A stretch of DNA of 64,000 bases, taken from NCBI RefSeq assembly GCF_024758725.1, contig NZ_CP096972.1, forward strand, positions 3,392,001-3,456,000, in the 5' to 3' direction. The stretch is from Sphingomonas sp. SUN039 (GTDB lineage Bacteria > Pseudomonadota > Alphaproteobacteria > Sphingomonadales > Sphingomonadaceae). The notes below the pieces were generated by a model. It was not told where the DNA came from, made no database searches, and saw only the letters and a list, made by a program, of their open reading frames with translations. Every line of letters begins with the position of its first letter. Position 1 is the first letter of the stretch. This document shows, piece by piece, positions 1-10,474 of this stretch. The position numbers were made by a program, and so were the translations under genes.

Positions 1-341
1 AACGCCCGGGCAAAGGCAACGCAATCTTCGTGACCATCGAGGACGAAACCGGCGTCACCAACATCGTCATCTGGGCGCGGTTGTTCGAAACATTGCGGCG
101 CGAAGTGATGGCCGCGCGCCTGATGCTGGTCGAGGGTGAAGTACAGCATAGTCCCGAAGGCGTCGTCCATCTGATGGCGACCAAGATCCAAGACCGCACG
201 GCGGCGTTGCGGTACCTGTCCGAGGCGCATGACGCGAATCCCTCGATGTCGCGCTCCGACGCGTTTCTGCATCCGCAATACCCCCGCCACGGCCATCCCC
301 GCGATGTGCGTATTTTGCCGAAATCGCGGGATTTTCACTGA
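1..341 (+). CDS. dnaE2: Error-prone DNA polymerase DnaE2, C-terminal fragment (partial)
   Basis: Only the last ~113 codons are in the window; the reading frame is open from base 3 to the stop at 339-341. The visible part contains the OB-fold-like stretch FVTIEDETGVTNIVIWARLF and the tail VHLMATKIQDRTAALRYL, both characteristic of DnaE2/ImuC rather than of replicative DnaE1. The protein ends in HPRDVRILPKSRDFH, a typical DnaE2 terminus. DnaE2 acts with ImuA and ImuB in SOS translesion synthesis; those partners would lie upstream, outside the window. The internal GTG at 30 is not the true start. About 150 bp of noncoding sequence follow before the next gene. The identification rests on the C-terminus alone. 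Confidence 0.88.
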   Translation, partial: RPGKGNAIFVTIEDETGVTNIVIWARLFETLRREVMAARLMLVEGEVQHSPEGVVHLMATKIQDRTAALRYLSEAHDANPSMSRSDAFLHPQYPRHGHPRDVRILPKSRDFH

Positions 342-491
342 TGATGCGATGCCCGGTCTCTTGGCCGGACTTCCGGAAACCCGGAGCGGGCGCACGCACC
401 GGCTAGGCAAATTTTGTGCCGTTGCGGCGTTTAGGCGCTTGCTCCCGCAAGGGCGCGCCGCCACAACCGGGACAATCGGTACGGGGGTCGT

Positions 492-1166
492 GTGGCAGGT
501 GTCGGACCAGGAGTAGGGAGTGCGGCGGAGCGTGCAGCGATCGATGGCCGCTTCGATGCCGCGCACCGCGCGCTGATCGCCGACAAGAGCATCCAGTTCG
601 ATCTGGCGCCTATGGCTTCGCGCACCCCGCCGAAACTGCCCGAATGGCTGCGCTGGATCGGCGATTTCCTGCAATGGCTGTCCCCGGCTTTCCCCTATAT
701 TTTTTGGGGCGCGATCATCCTGGCGGTGCTGACAGTGCTCTATTTCGTGCTGTCGAACGTCGACGGGTTCGAATGGCCGTGGGCGCGCGGATCGCGAGAC
801 CGCAACGCTGTGATCGAAGAGGACTGGCGGCCCGAAGAGGGTGCCGCGCGCGCGTTGCTCGCGGAAGCCGAGGCGCTGGCGGCGCAGGGCCGATATGCGG
901 AAGCCGCGCGGTTGCTGCTGCTCCGGAGCGTCGAGGATATTTCGCGCCGCCTGCCCCAATTCCTGAAACCCTCGCTGACTGCACGTGACATTGCTGCCGC
1001 CCAGGAATTGCCGGGGGCGGCCCGTCCCGCGTTCGATGCCATTGCCCGCGTCGTCGAGGTCAGCGCCTTCGGCAGCCGGTCGGTCAACGAGGCCGCCTGG
1101 GCCGAGTGCCGCGCTGCCTATGCCCGCTTCGCCACGCCCGCGACCTGGAGTGCGGCGCATGGCTGA
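492..1166 (+). CDS. DUF4129 domain protein, first gene of the MoxR/DUF58 operon
   Basis: A protein of 224 residues with one strongly hydrophobic segment at about residues 58-88 (FPYIFWGAIILAVLTVLYFV) and a C-terminal helical domain with the pattern ARALLAEAEALAAQGRYAEAARLLLLRSVEDI. That repeat-like pattern is what DUF4129 domains show. The same domain occurs at the C-terminus of membrane transglutaminases and as a stand-alone protein in MoxR/DUF58 loci. No catalytic residues can be assigned. The start is GTG at 492. The stop overlaps the next start by 8 bp, so it is the leading gene of a coupled operon of six genes. The exact role is unknown; such operons are thought to act in chaperone-like assembly at the membrane. 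Confidence 0.75.
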   Translation: MAGVGPGVGSAAERAAIDGRFDAAHRALIADKSIQFDLAPMASRTPPKLPEWLRWIGDFLQWLSPAFPYIFWGAIILAVLTVLYFVLSNVDGFEWPWARGSRDRNAVIEEDWRPEEGAARALLAEAEALAAQGRYAEAARLLLLRSVEDISRRLPQFLKPSLTARDIAAAQELPGAARPAFDAIARVVEVSAFGSRSVNEAAWAECRAAYARFATPATWSAAHG

Positions 1167-2383
1167 CCGCAGCGCTGCCGATAATCCGTTCTCGGTAAGG
1201 ACGGTGGCGATTATCGTTCTCGGCGGCGTGCTGGCGTTCCTCGGTTTCCTGTTCCTCATGGCTTATGCCCCGCAGATCAGGGCGCGCGGCGACAGCGGCG
1301 CACAGCCGATGTCGAAATCGGCCGTCGGCTTCTACGGCTTGTACAAGCTGTCGGAAGCGACGGGCCGGCTGACCGAGCTGGGAACCGACGAGGCCCACTG
1401 GTCGGCCACGGGGTTCGTCATCGTCACGATCCAGCCTGACACCGATCTCGAACGGCTGAAGCGGCTGGTTGCCGCGCGGCGTGCGGTCGATGGCACAAAA
1501 ACCCTCTATATCCTGCCCAAATATCTGACTTTGCCGAGCTTTACCCGGTCTGGATGGGTCCAGAATATGGGCATGCTCGACCCCGAATGGTCGAAGGAAC
1601 TGCTCGCCGTGTTCGGCCGCATCGCCTTTGCCGAGGAGAAGTCGCCCAAGGGCAATCGTATCATCGGCGTGGCAGACGAGGAAATGGCGGGGATCGACAT
1701 TCCGGCGCCGTCGGCAACGCTGCACTATATCGCCAAAGGCATGAAGCCGGTGTTGATCGACAGCGGCGGCGAGGTGGTGATGGGCAGGACCGACCTCAAC
1801 AACGGGGCTGCCGACTATATCCTCGCCGATCCCGACATCCTGTCCAATCAGGGGCTGAAGTCGCCCGAGGGCGCGCGAGCGGCGCTCGCCGTCGTCGATG
1901 CGCTCCGTCACGACACGAAGGATTCGGTGGCATTCGACATGGTGCTCAATGCATCGGGATCGCGCAATTTGTTGCAGCTGATGTTCGAACCCCCATTCCT
2001 TGCGCTGACGCTTGCGGTGCTGGCGGCGGCACTGTTGGTCGGTATCCACGCCTTCGGGCGGTTCGGCCCGGCTGTTCCCGAGCCGCGCGCGATCCCGTTC
2101 GGCAAGCGCGCGCTCGCCGACAATGCTGCGGTACTCATCGCGCGGGCGGGTGCCGTAAAGCGTCTGGGTGACCGTTATGTCGCGATGATCCGTGAAACTG
2201 CCGCCACTGCGCTGGGCGCGGGCGCGCTCGACCCCGAAGCGCAAGAGCGGTGGCTCGCCGGTCTGCCGTCCCTGCCCGGGGCCGATTTCGCGACGCTGGC
2301 GGCCCGGACCCGCGCCGCGCCCAATTCCGACGCGATGCGGTCCGCCGCCCGCGCCCTGCATGACTGGAGAAACGAGGTGGTTC

Positions 2384-2394
<11 letters not shown>
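1159..2394 (+). CDS. DUF4350 domain membrane protein
   Basis: The ATG at 1159 overlaps the upstream stop and gives 411 residues. The open frame extends further upstream, but that part would lie inside the previous gene. A transmembrane helix follows the N-terminus at about residues 15-37 ([20 protein letters not shown]), and a second lies near residues 275-295 ([20 protein letters not shown]). The region between them, starting with [18 protein letters not shown], is the DUF4350 domain, probably periplasmic and resembling GATase-like domains. Partners are the DUF4129 protein upstream and the MoxR ATPase downstream, which overlaps it by 11 bp. DUF4350 proteins recur in this context but have no proven biochemical activity. 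Confidence 0.78.
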
Positions 2395-3340
<946 letters not shown>

Positions 3341-3347
3341 GCGCACC

Positions 3348-4640
3348 ATGATCTACCCTTCCGGTCGTGCTGCCGTGCTGGCCGCTGCCAGTGCGGTCCC
3401 GGCGATTGCAGTTGCGGTGCTGGTTCCGGCCTATTGGTACGCAGGGCTGGCGGTCGTGTTGCTGGTGCTGGCGCTGACGCTTGCCGATGCGCTCGGTACG
3501 CCGGGCGCAAGGTCGCTGACGGCGACGCTCGATGCACCCGCTGCGGTGTTCGTGGGGCAGGATGTGGCGCTGGGAATAGCCGCACGCGTCGGGAGCGGAC
3601 GCCGGTTCGAGGTCGCGATCGAACATGATGCGCGGCTGGCACCTACGGATTCCGCGCGCGGGCCGGTCGATGCGTCCGGGAAGATGACCTTTACCGCTGT
3701 CCGGCGCGGAGCCGCCGTCGTCGACGCGCTGTGGCTGCGCTGGCCGGGGCTGTTCGGGCTCGTCTGGCGGCAGAAGCGCGTCGAACTCGACCGCAGCATC
3801 GCGGTGCTGCCCGACGTCCGCCCCGCCCGGACCGAGGCGCTGCGCCTGTTCCGCCGCGATGCGAGCTTTGGCGAACTCGTCCAGATCGATACCGGTGCCG
3901 GCGGCGAGTTCCAGGCGCTCGCCGAATTCCGCCAGGGCATGGACCGCCGCGCGATCGACTGGAAAGCGAGCGCGCGCCATTCGGGGCTGATCGCCAAGGA
4001 ATACCGCACCGAACGCAACAACGACATCGTGTTCGCCGTCGATGCGGGGCGGCTGATGTGCGAGCCGGTCGATGGCATCCCGCGCATCGACCGCGCGATC
4101 TCCGCCGCGCTGACTGCAGCGTTCGTCGCACTGAAACTCGGCGACAAGGTGTCGCTGTTCGGCTTCGATGCGCGCCCGCGCATTTCGACTGGGTCGGTAT
4201 CGGGCGTCGCCTCGTTCGCGACGTTTCAGGGGTTGGCCGCCGAACTCGATTATTCGAACGAGGAAACCAACTTCACGCTGGCGCTGACCACCCTTGGGTC
4301 GCAGCTCAAGCGGCGGTCGCTGGTGCTGGTGTTCACCGATTTTGCCGACCCGACCAGTGCCGAACTGATGCTGAAGACGGTCGGTCGTCTCGCCGAGCGC
4401 CACCTCGTGCTGTTTGTGCTTATGGAGGACGTCGAGTTGCAGGCGATGGCCGACACCGCACCCGAACACAGTGCCGATGTGTCGCGCGCGGTGATCGCAG
4501 CATCGATGCTGCGCGAGCGCAAGATCGTGGTTGCGCGGCTTCAGCGGCTGGGCGTCCATATCGTCGAAGCGCACCACGACCGGATCGGGAGCGAACTGGT
4601 CAACGCCTATCTCGGGCTGAAGCGGAGGAACCTGTTGTGA
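3348..4640 (+). CDS. DUF58 domain protein (MoxR partner)
   Basis: The protein has 430 residues. Two hydrophobic segments near the N-terminus (about residues 8-50) anchor it. The DUF58 signature follows at about residues 190-240 (GEFQALAEFRQGMDRRAIDWKASAR split around the conserved D-x-R-x-I-D-W), with FAVDAGRLM and VFTDFAD resembling the beta strands of a von Willebrand A-like fold. DUF58 proteins are the standard partner of MoxR ATPases. The gene starts 7 bp after the moxR stop, and its own stop overlaps the start of the SpoIIM gene. Function in the envelope is inferred. Confidence 0.9.
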   Translation: MIYPSGRAAVLAAASAVPAIAVAVLVPAYWYAGLAVVLLVLALTLADALGTPGARSLTATLDAPAAVFVGQDVALGIAARVGSGRRFEVAIEHDARLAPTDSARGPVDASGKMTFTAVRRGAAVVDALWLRWPGLFGLVWRQKRVELDRSIAVLPDVRPARTEALRLFRRDASFGELVQIDTGAGGEFQALAEFRQGMDRRAIDWKASARHSGLIAKEYRTERNNDIVFAVDAGRLMCEPVDGIPRIDRAISAALTAAFVALKLGDKVSLFGFDARPRISTGSVSGVASFATFQGLAAELDYSNEETNFTLALTTLGSQLKRRSLVLVFTDFADPTSAELMLKTVGRLAERHLVLFVLMEDVELQAMADTAPEHSADVSRAVIAASMLRERKIVVARLQRLGVHIVEAHHDRIGSELVNAYLGLKRRNLL

Positions 4641-5626
4641 GCCAGGATTCTACGTCGTTCCGTGCCGAACGCGAGGGCGACTGGCAGCGGCTGGAAGCCA
4701 TGCTCAAGCGCATCGAGGGGCGCAGCCCGCGCGCGCTCAGCGACGACGATCTGCTCGACCTGCCGCTGCTTTACCGCTCGACCTTGTCGTCGCTGTCGGT
4801 CGCGCGCGCGACGGTGCTCGACCGCGCGCTGATCGATTATCTCGAAGCGCTTTCCTTGCGTGCCTATCTCGCCATCTATGGCGCGAGCGGCGGATTCGGG
4901 CGGCGGATCGCGCGTTTCTTTCTGACCGACTGGCCCGCCGCGATGCGCGCGTTGTGGGTCGAGACGCTGGTAGCCATTGCCGTCCTCGCTGCCGGAACGG
5001 CGGCGGGCTTCCTGCTCGTCCAGAGCGAGCCCGGCTGGTTCGATTCGATCGTCGGCAGCGCAATGGCGGGCGGCCGCGGCCCCTATGCGAGTGCCGAAAC
5101 ACTCAAGAGCATCCTCTACACCGATGGCAAGGGGCAGGATGGGCTGAAGTTCTTCGCGACTTACCTGTTCACGCACAATGCCCAGATTTCGCTCGCCTGC
5201 TTCGCGCTGGGCTTCGCATTCGGCGTGCCGACCTTGTTTCTGGTCTTCTACAATGGCGCGGCACTGGGCGCGATGCTTCAGATCTATGCGGCCAAGGGTC
5301 TGGCAATCCCCATGATCGGCTGGTTGTCGATCCATGGCACGACCGAACTCTTTGCAATCGCGCTCGCGGCGGCGGCGGGTCTGCACATCGGCACCCGCAT
5401 TGCTTTTCCCGGCGCGCGCACACGGATGGCCGCCGCGGCCAAGGCAGGACGCACATCGGGCACCGCGATGATCGGGGTGATCCTGATGCTGGCGGTGGCC
5501 GGTTTGCTCGAGGGCGTGGGGCGGCAGACGATCAATACCGACTGGATCCGCTTTGCCATCGGTGGCGGGATGCTGCTGTTCTGGCTGACCTATTACTACG
5601 GGATCCGGCTGCGCCATGGCGACTAG
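4637..5626 (+). CDS. SpoIIM family (stage II sporulation M-like) membrane protein
   Basis: Starting at GTG 4637, which overlaps the DUF58 stop (GTGA), the product has 329 residues. The N-terminal ~100 residues are soluble, with FRAEREGDWQRLEAMLKRIE and LPLLYRSTLSSLSVAR. Several hydrophobic helices follow, including LWVETLVAIAVLAAGTAAGF and QISLACFALGFAFGVPTLFL. HGTTELFAIALAAAAGLHIG is typical of SpoIIM-like integral membrane proteins. The name comes from a Bacillus sporulation factor; no sporulation is implied here. The family recurs in MoxR/DUF58 operons next to an RDD gene, as here. Confidence 0.88.
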   Translation: MSQDSTSFRAEREGDWQRLEAMLKRIEGRSPRALSDDDLLDLPLLYRSTLSSLSVARATVLDRALIDYLEALSLRAYLAIYGASGGFGRRIARFFLTDWPAAMRALWVETLVAIAVLAAGTAAGFLLVQSEPGWFDSIVGSAMAGGRGPYASAETLKSILYTDGKGQDGLKFFATYLFTHNAQISLACFALGFAFGVPTLFLVFYNGAALGAMLQIYAAKGLAIPMIGWLSIHGTTELFAIALAAAAGLHIGTRIAFPGARTRMAAAAKAGRTSGTAMIGVILMLAVAGLLEGVGRQTINTDWIRFAIGGGMLLFWLTYYYGIRLRHGD

Positions 5627-6488
5627 AGCTGCCAAGCCGGTAAAGCCCCGCGACTTGCGGCGTCGACTGGTGACGCCCGAGGGGGTCGATCTGGGCGTCG
5701 TCATCGGCGACACCGGCCAGCGAATCGGCGCATTCCTGCTCGACATGATCGTGATGCTCGCGCTGATGATCGTGCTGAGCATCGCCGCCGGTTATGCCGC
5801 CGCCAGCAACAAGGCGGGCGACGAGATGGTGGGCGTCGTCTGGCTGCTCGGCTTTTTCCTGATCCGCAATTTCTATTTCATCGCGATGGAATTGCGCCCG
5901 CGTGCGGCAACGCTCGGCAAACGCTGGATGAAGCTGCGCGTGGTTGCGCGCGATGGCGGTCGATTGACGGCGGACGCGGTGGTCGCGCGCAATTTGATGC
6001 GCGAGGTCGAGACGTTTCTACCGCTGACGATGCTGATCACCGGCCTGTTCGCGGGCACGGTCGATGCGCTGACCGGCTGGCTCGGCTTTATCTGGACCGG
6101 CGTGTTCCTGTTTTTCCCGTTCTTCAACAGGGACCGGCTGCGCGTCGGCGATCTGCTCGCGGGTACCTGGGTCATCTGCACCACCCGCGACAAGCTCGAC
6201 CGCGACCTGACGACAATGCCGACCGTGGCGGGATTCGTCTTCACTGCCGAACAGCTCGATGCTTATGGTGTGTACGAACTCGAAACCCTCGAAGGCGTGC
6301 TGCGACGGAGCGAGGCTGCGGCCAAGCTGACGGTCGCACAGGCGATCATCGACAAGATCGGCTGGCCGACCGAAGTCACCGACATCGACGGGTTTCTGAC
6401 CGCCTATTACACGCAGCTGCGGGTGCGGTTGGAGAAGCGGCTGCTGCTGGGAAAGCGGCGGGCGGACAAGCACGATGTGGGGGCGTAA
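5616..6488 (+). CDS. RDD family membrane protein
   Basis: The protein has 290 residues and overlaps the upstream stop by 11 bp. The RDD domain covers about residues 30-190: GQRIGAFLLDMIVMLALMIV starts the first helix, and LRPRAATLGKRWMKLRVVAR carries the family's conserved LGKR-x2-x-LRVV pattern. DRLRVGDLLAGTWVI ends the domain with its conserved GD-x2-AGT. A hydrophilic tail of about 90 residues follows. RDD proteins are small polytopic membrane proteins, some linked to ion transport or envelope stress. This is the last gene of the plus-strand operon; a strong hairpin follows. Confidence 0.9.
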   Translation: MATRAAKPVKPRDLRRRLVTPEGVDLGVVIGDTGQRIGAFLLDMIVMLALMIVLSIAAGYAAASNKAGDEMVGVVWLLGFFLIRNFYFIAMELRPRAATLGKRWMKLRVVARDGGRLTADAVVARNLMREVETFLPLTMLITGLFAGTVDALTGWLGFIWTGVFLFFPFFNRDRLRVGDLLAGTWVICTTRDKLDRDLTTMPTVAGFVFTAEQLDAYGVYELETLEGVLRRSEAAAKLTVAQAIIDKIGWPTEVTDIDGFLTAYYTQLRVRLEKRLLLGKRRADKHDVGA

Positions 6489-6524
6489 GCCTTGAGTTGC
6501 CACGGCGACACCGCCGGAATCGAC

Positions 6525-6554
6525 GAGGGCGGGCCACTTCTGTGCCCCGCCCTC
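6525..6554. terminator. Strong intergenic hairpin, putative bidirectional terminator
   Basis: A 9-bp perfect stem (GAGGGCGGG / CCCGCCCTC) is extended, after one C-C mismatch, by a further 3-bp CAC/GTG stem around a TTCT loop. It lies in the 259-bp gap between two convergent operons, RDD on the plus strand and the eCIS on the minus strand. There is no T-run on either side, so intrinsic termination is not certain. The rest of the gap is comparatively AT-rich and holds no gene I can support. Confidence 0.5.
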
Positions 6555-6747
6555 ACGCTCCAAACCGGACTCGAACCGGACGGCACCAAAGTTTTGTATT
6601 TGCCATTGTAAATTGAAGCGAGAACAGAATAGTCGGTCGGTGCGTCATCGGCAAGCAAAAGCCGCGCTGTTTTGCCCTTCATCCTTCGAAAAAAAGAAGT
6701 AATCGGCCCGTAAACTCTCTGCTGGACACATCCATGCCGGACATCGG

Positions 6748-9700
6748 TCAGGACGGACGGTTGAACCGCTTTTCGGTCCAGGGTGGCACCCGCATGACGA
6801 GTGCCGGATCGACGCCGTCGACCAGATTGTCGGCGACCAGCCAGAGATAGCGTTTCCACAGGCCGTCATCGACCGGGTCGGAAGGCTTTATCCGGATACC
6901 GAGCGACGCAACCTCGATGCGGTTCTCCGCCACGACCAGATAGCGGCCGAGCTTGCCCCATACCCGGATGCCCTGCGCGTAGCGGTTCTTCATCGGGGTG
7001 GCGAACCAGTCGATGTTGTTGCGCTCGATCCGCACCGTATCGGCATTGCCGACGAACAGCGCACAGCCCGCGTAGACCTTTTCCGCCGGTTTGCGACAGG
7101 CGAGATGATTGCGGCTGACGGTAACCCGGCCTGCGCTCACCACGGTGTTGCGCGTATCCACGCTGGTGCCGATATGGACCCCGCGCACGAAACCGCTGGT
7201 GATATTTCCCGTCACCGTCACGTCGTCGAGCACGCCGCCGCCGCAGGTGATCGCCTGCCGCCCGAACGACGGCAGCGCCTTGGCAAAACCGGTGAACCAG
7301 TTCTTCGCGCTGGGCAGCCGGTCGCGGAACTTCACGTCGGCGATCATCCTTACCGCCAGCCGACGCAAGTGATTGCCGAGTTCGGCAGCATCGGTCGGCG
7401 GTTTTTTCGGCGGGACGATCGCCATTGCCGACCGCCAGTCCTGCTGGTCGACGACCGAGTCGAACACCAAGCCGACCTGGCCGACCGATACCGAAACCTT
7501 GCCCGCGTCGCCGCGTTCGGCGCGGTCCTTGCGTCCGAACTGGACATCGTCGGCGACGACCAGCGCCCGCTTGACGTCCCTGCCCAGCGGGTTGGTATTT
7601 CCCCCGGCGTTCTCGAGCCGACGCACCGTGCGTTCGAAGCTGGCGAGCAAGGTCGGATCATCGGTCACGGCTTCGAGCAGCGCGCGCACCGCCGTCTGGA
7701 AATCGGCCATGGCCGTGCGCGCGGCGGGTCCGAGCGGGCGCTTCTTGAGCAACAAACTCCATTCGCGCTGTGGCACGGTCGAGCGGAAGGTAGCGATGAA
7801 CGGGCCAGCGGCGATGGTCCGGATATTGTCACCGATCACCAGGCCGCCCTCCTTCACGCCCGAAATCAGCTGATCGAGCAGCTTTGCACGCCAGAACCTC
7901 GCCCCCAACAGCCGTTCGAACGACAAGCGGCGACTGCGCGGCGCGATGTCGATTTCATTGTCCTCGATCAGGCAGCGTGCGGCATCGGTGACGAGCACCC
8001 CGTCCTGTCCATAACCTGCGATCATCCGGTTCCGCAGGATACCAACCGATTTGAGCGGCGCCTTGGCACTGCCGCGCACGGTCAGGCAGGTCCGTTCGGG
8101 GGTGGCGCTGCCGCCGCACGTAAACTCGGCATCGCTGATTGTGACCACCGGGCAGTCGAGCACCGTTAACGCCCCCATGCGTTGCGGACGGATGCCGGGC
8201 CGCCAGTTGACCTCGCCGCCGTCAGGCGCGCTGAACGCAATTTCGCGCACGCTGATGCTCGCGCATTTGCTGAACCGGATCGCGCATTCGCCCTTGGTCG
8301 CGACGATGGTCGTGCCGCTGCCGGCGCCGTGCAGCGTGATATGACCGAGACCTTCGAGATCGACTTGTTCGGCTGTCGCGAACCGCCCGCGCTGGAAACA
8401 GATGGCGGCATTCTCGCCGGGCTTGATCGCTTTGAGCAGGGCAACCCAGTCGCTACCTTCGACTACGACATAGGTCGAACAGCCTGCTTCCTTGAGCGCG
8501 ACCAGCTTTTCGATCGCTTCCTGGACCGTATCGGCCCCCGCGAGTGCGGGGACATTGGCCGGGTCGAACGAGACCTGCGATGCGCGGCTGATGCTTGCCG
8601 AAAACTGGATCGGCAAATGGGTCGGAGTCCCGGCGGCGTCGAGCAGTCGCGCTTCGACCCGCTGCGTCTGGGTGGCGGCATCGAGCGACCAGGTGACGCT
8701 GGCCACGCCATCCGCTCCGGTCGCAACCTGCAGCACGGTCAGGTTCTGGACCCCATCGCCGACCTTGCCGGTGCCGGTGGTGACCCTGAACTCAACCTTG
8801 GCGCCGGCGACCGGAGTCTTGCCGCGCACGACCCCGACTCGTAGCGGCGAGGCGAGCGCGGTCAGGTTCGCTGTATTGGCCGGTTGCGGCATTGCCTCCT
8901 GACCGTCGCCGCCGAGGTACAGGAAGCTGCGCTGGAGCGTCAGCGGCGCGAACGGCGGTCGGCAATCGGTGACTGTCCACGATGCGCCCGCCAGGGTCGC
9001 CAATCCCAGTGCCGAATAATGATGCTGGATGCCCTGCGGCAGCCGCAGCGCCGGGCCGCCAGTGGCCGAATCGCGCGGCCATTCGATATCGGCGACCAGC
9101 GACCGTGCGGGAATGGTCCAGTAGTCGCCAGTGGCAAAGCGCCCCTCGGCGAGCTGGACCTCGACCCCGGGTTCGAGCGCGAGCCAATTGGCGTTGGCGA
9201 CCGCGACCGGCTGCCCGCCTTCCCAGCGTCGCACGATCCCTTTCGACGGCAGGAGCGTGGTGTCGGGCGCGCCATTGGCGGTGAGTTCGAGCAGCGTGTC
9301 GGGGTCGAGCAGCTTGTCGAGCGACAGCCGCGTGCCGTTGACATCGGAAATCCGTCCGAAGAAGCCGCCTTTGCCCGAAAGGACGCGCGCCTCGTCGAGG
9401 ATTTCGATCCAGTCCTGCCGCTGCAGGCTGGTGACCTCGTCGGGGCCGAGCGTATCGACGACGATCTTGCCGCTATCGATCGCCGAATAGGCCGAGCGGT
9501 GCGATGCATTGTCGATCGACCATTTGAGCCTGACCTTGCCCGAGGCGATCGTGCCGCCGTTGTGCACCTCGACCCGGTACAAATGGTTGTCGAGCCGCCG
9601 ATAGCCGCCAATAGCGGGCAGCACGCATGGGTCGCCGCCGAGCTGCACTGTCGTCGACCGTGCGGCGAGCCGACCCCGTGGACCGGGACCGAAGGGGGTC

Positions 9701-10464
9701 CAATCGGGTCCGAAACTCTTGCAACTCACCGGCTGTGCGGCGGCACCGCTGGCGATCAGGTCGGCGACAGCCGCGATCCGCACTTGCCACAACAGCTTGT
9801 CGCGCATCGCCGTATCGGGGCCGCCGAACGCGGTTTCGCGGATCGCGGGATCCTCGATGGCGCCGACCGGACGTTCCCATACATCCAGATACACCAGATA
9901 TTGGGCGGCCTGGGCGGGCATTGCCTGCGATGGAAAGTGCGGCTGGCTCTCGACGCTGTACCAGCGCACGGCGCTGACTTGGTTGTTTGCCGACAGCGCC
10001 GCAGCGCATTTCACCAGTTGCAGTCCGGCGGCATCGTCGGCGAGCAACTCGCTGACGCGCACCGCCTGCGCCGGACTGTTGCCCGCCAGCACCAGATAGT
10101 GACCGACCGCCAGCCGCTCGCCTGCGGTGACTTTCCATTGGGTATTGGCGCCCGCACCGCTCGCCCGTTCGAGCGATATCGCAGGCCCTGGCGCATTGAC
10201 GATGCGAATGCCGTCGAGAAACGCCTCGCCGGTGCCGACCAGCAGTGCAGCGGCACCGGCGCCCGGCTGGATCGCAAAGCCCGGGTCGGTTTCGGGAAAG
10301 CCGCTCGCGCCGATGACCGCGCGCGTCGTGCTGCGTTCGGCATGGCGGGCGATATCGCCCTCTTCGTTCCAGTCGGCATCGGTGAACAGGCGGCCCTGCT
10401 GCATCCGCACCGCGCTGTACCCCTTGGCGGGATCGAAGGTGTTGCGCGAGAAATCACCGGTCAT
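6748..10464 (-). CDS. DUF6519 / Ig-like / parallel beta-helix protein, distal eCIS component
   Basis: The protein has 1238 residues and is the last gene of the eCIS operon. The N-terminus (MTGDFSRNTFDPAKGYSAVR and QQGRLFTDADWNEEGDI) is the DUF6519 signature found at the baseplate end of eCIS and related tail loci. Near residues 550-650 is a bacterial Ig-like (Big-1-type) segment, GAKVEFRVTTGTGKVGDG followed by GADGVASVTWSLDAATQTQR. The rest alternates short strands such as GHITLHGAGSGTTIV, VGILRNRMIAGYGQDGVLV and LIEDNEIDI, typical of a right-handed parallel beta-helix. Such architecture suggests an exposed fibre or receptor-binding component, which is inference. The gene starts 10 bp after the stop of the tail-protein-I-like gene. 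Confidence 0.72.
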   Translation of the reverse strand: MTGDFSRNTFDPAKGYSAVRMQQGRLFTDADWNEEGDIARHAERSTTRAVIGASGFPETDPGFAIQPGAGAAALLVGTGEAFLDGIRIVNAPGPAISLERASGAGANTQWKVTAGERLAVGHYLVLAGNSPAQAVRVSELLADDAAGLQLVKCAAALSANNQVSAVRWYSVESQPHFPSQAMPAQAAQYLVYLDVWERPVGAIEDPAIRETAFGGPDTAMRDKLLWQVRIAAVADLIASGAAAQPVSCKSFGPDWTPFGPGPRGRLAARSTTVQLGGDPCVLPAIGGYRRLDNHLYRVEVHNGGTIASGKVRLKWSIDNASHRSAYSAIDSGKIVVDTLGPDEVTSLQRQDWIEILDEARVLSGKGGFFGRISDVNGTRLSLDKLLDPDTLLELTANGAPDTTLLPSKGIVRRWEGGQPVAVANANWLALEPGVEVQLAEGRFATGDYWTIPARSLVADIEWPRDSATGGPALRLPQGIQHHYSALGLATLAGASWTVTDCRPPFAPLTLQRSFLYLGGDGQEAMPQPANTANLTALASPLRVGVVRGKTPVAGAKVEFRVTTGTGKVGDGVQNLTVLQVATGADGVASVTWSLDAATQTQRVEARLLDAAGTPTHLPIQFSASISRASQVSFDPANVPALAGADTVQEAIEKLVALKEAGCSTYVVVEGSDWVALLKAIKPGENAAICFQRGRFATAEQVDLEGLGHITLHGAGSGTTIVATKGECAIRFSKCASISVREIAFSAPDGGEVNWRPGIRPQRMGALTVLDCPVVTISDAEFTCGGSATPERTCLTVRGSAKAPLKSVGILRNRMIAGYGQDGVLVTDAARCLIEDNEIDIAPRSRRLSFERLLGARFWRAKLLDQLISGVKEGGLVIGDNIRTIAAGPFIATFRSTVPQREWSLLLKKRPLGPAARTAMADFQTAVRALLEAVTDDPTLLASFERTVRRLENAGGNTNPLGRDVKRALVVADDVQFGRKDRAERGDAGKVSVSVGQVGLVFDSVVDQQDWRSAMAIVPPKKPPTDAAELGNHLRRLAVRMIADVKFRDRLPSAKNWFTGFAKALPSFGRQAITCGGGVLDDVTVTGNITSGFVRGVHIGTSVDTRNTVVSAGRVTVSRNHLACRKPAEKVYAGCALFVGNADTVRIERNNIDWFATPMKNRYAQGIRVWGKLGRYLVVAENRIEVASLGIRIKPSDPVDDGLWKRYLWLVADNLVDGVDPALVMRVPPWTEKRFNRPS

Positions 10465-10474
10465 AGCTCGATCC

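Noticed and set aside
6560-6600. tRNA T-arm-like palindrome (CCGGTTCGAGTCCGG on the minus strand) beyond the end of the eCIS operon, considered as an att copy
   Set aside because: It is not a direct repeat of the tRNA-Glu end, has no acceptor stem or CCA, and no other tRNA arm can be folded around it.
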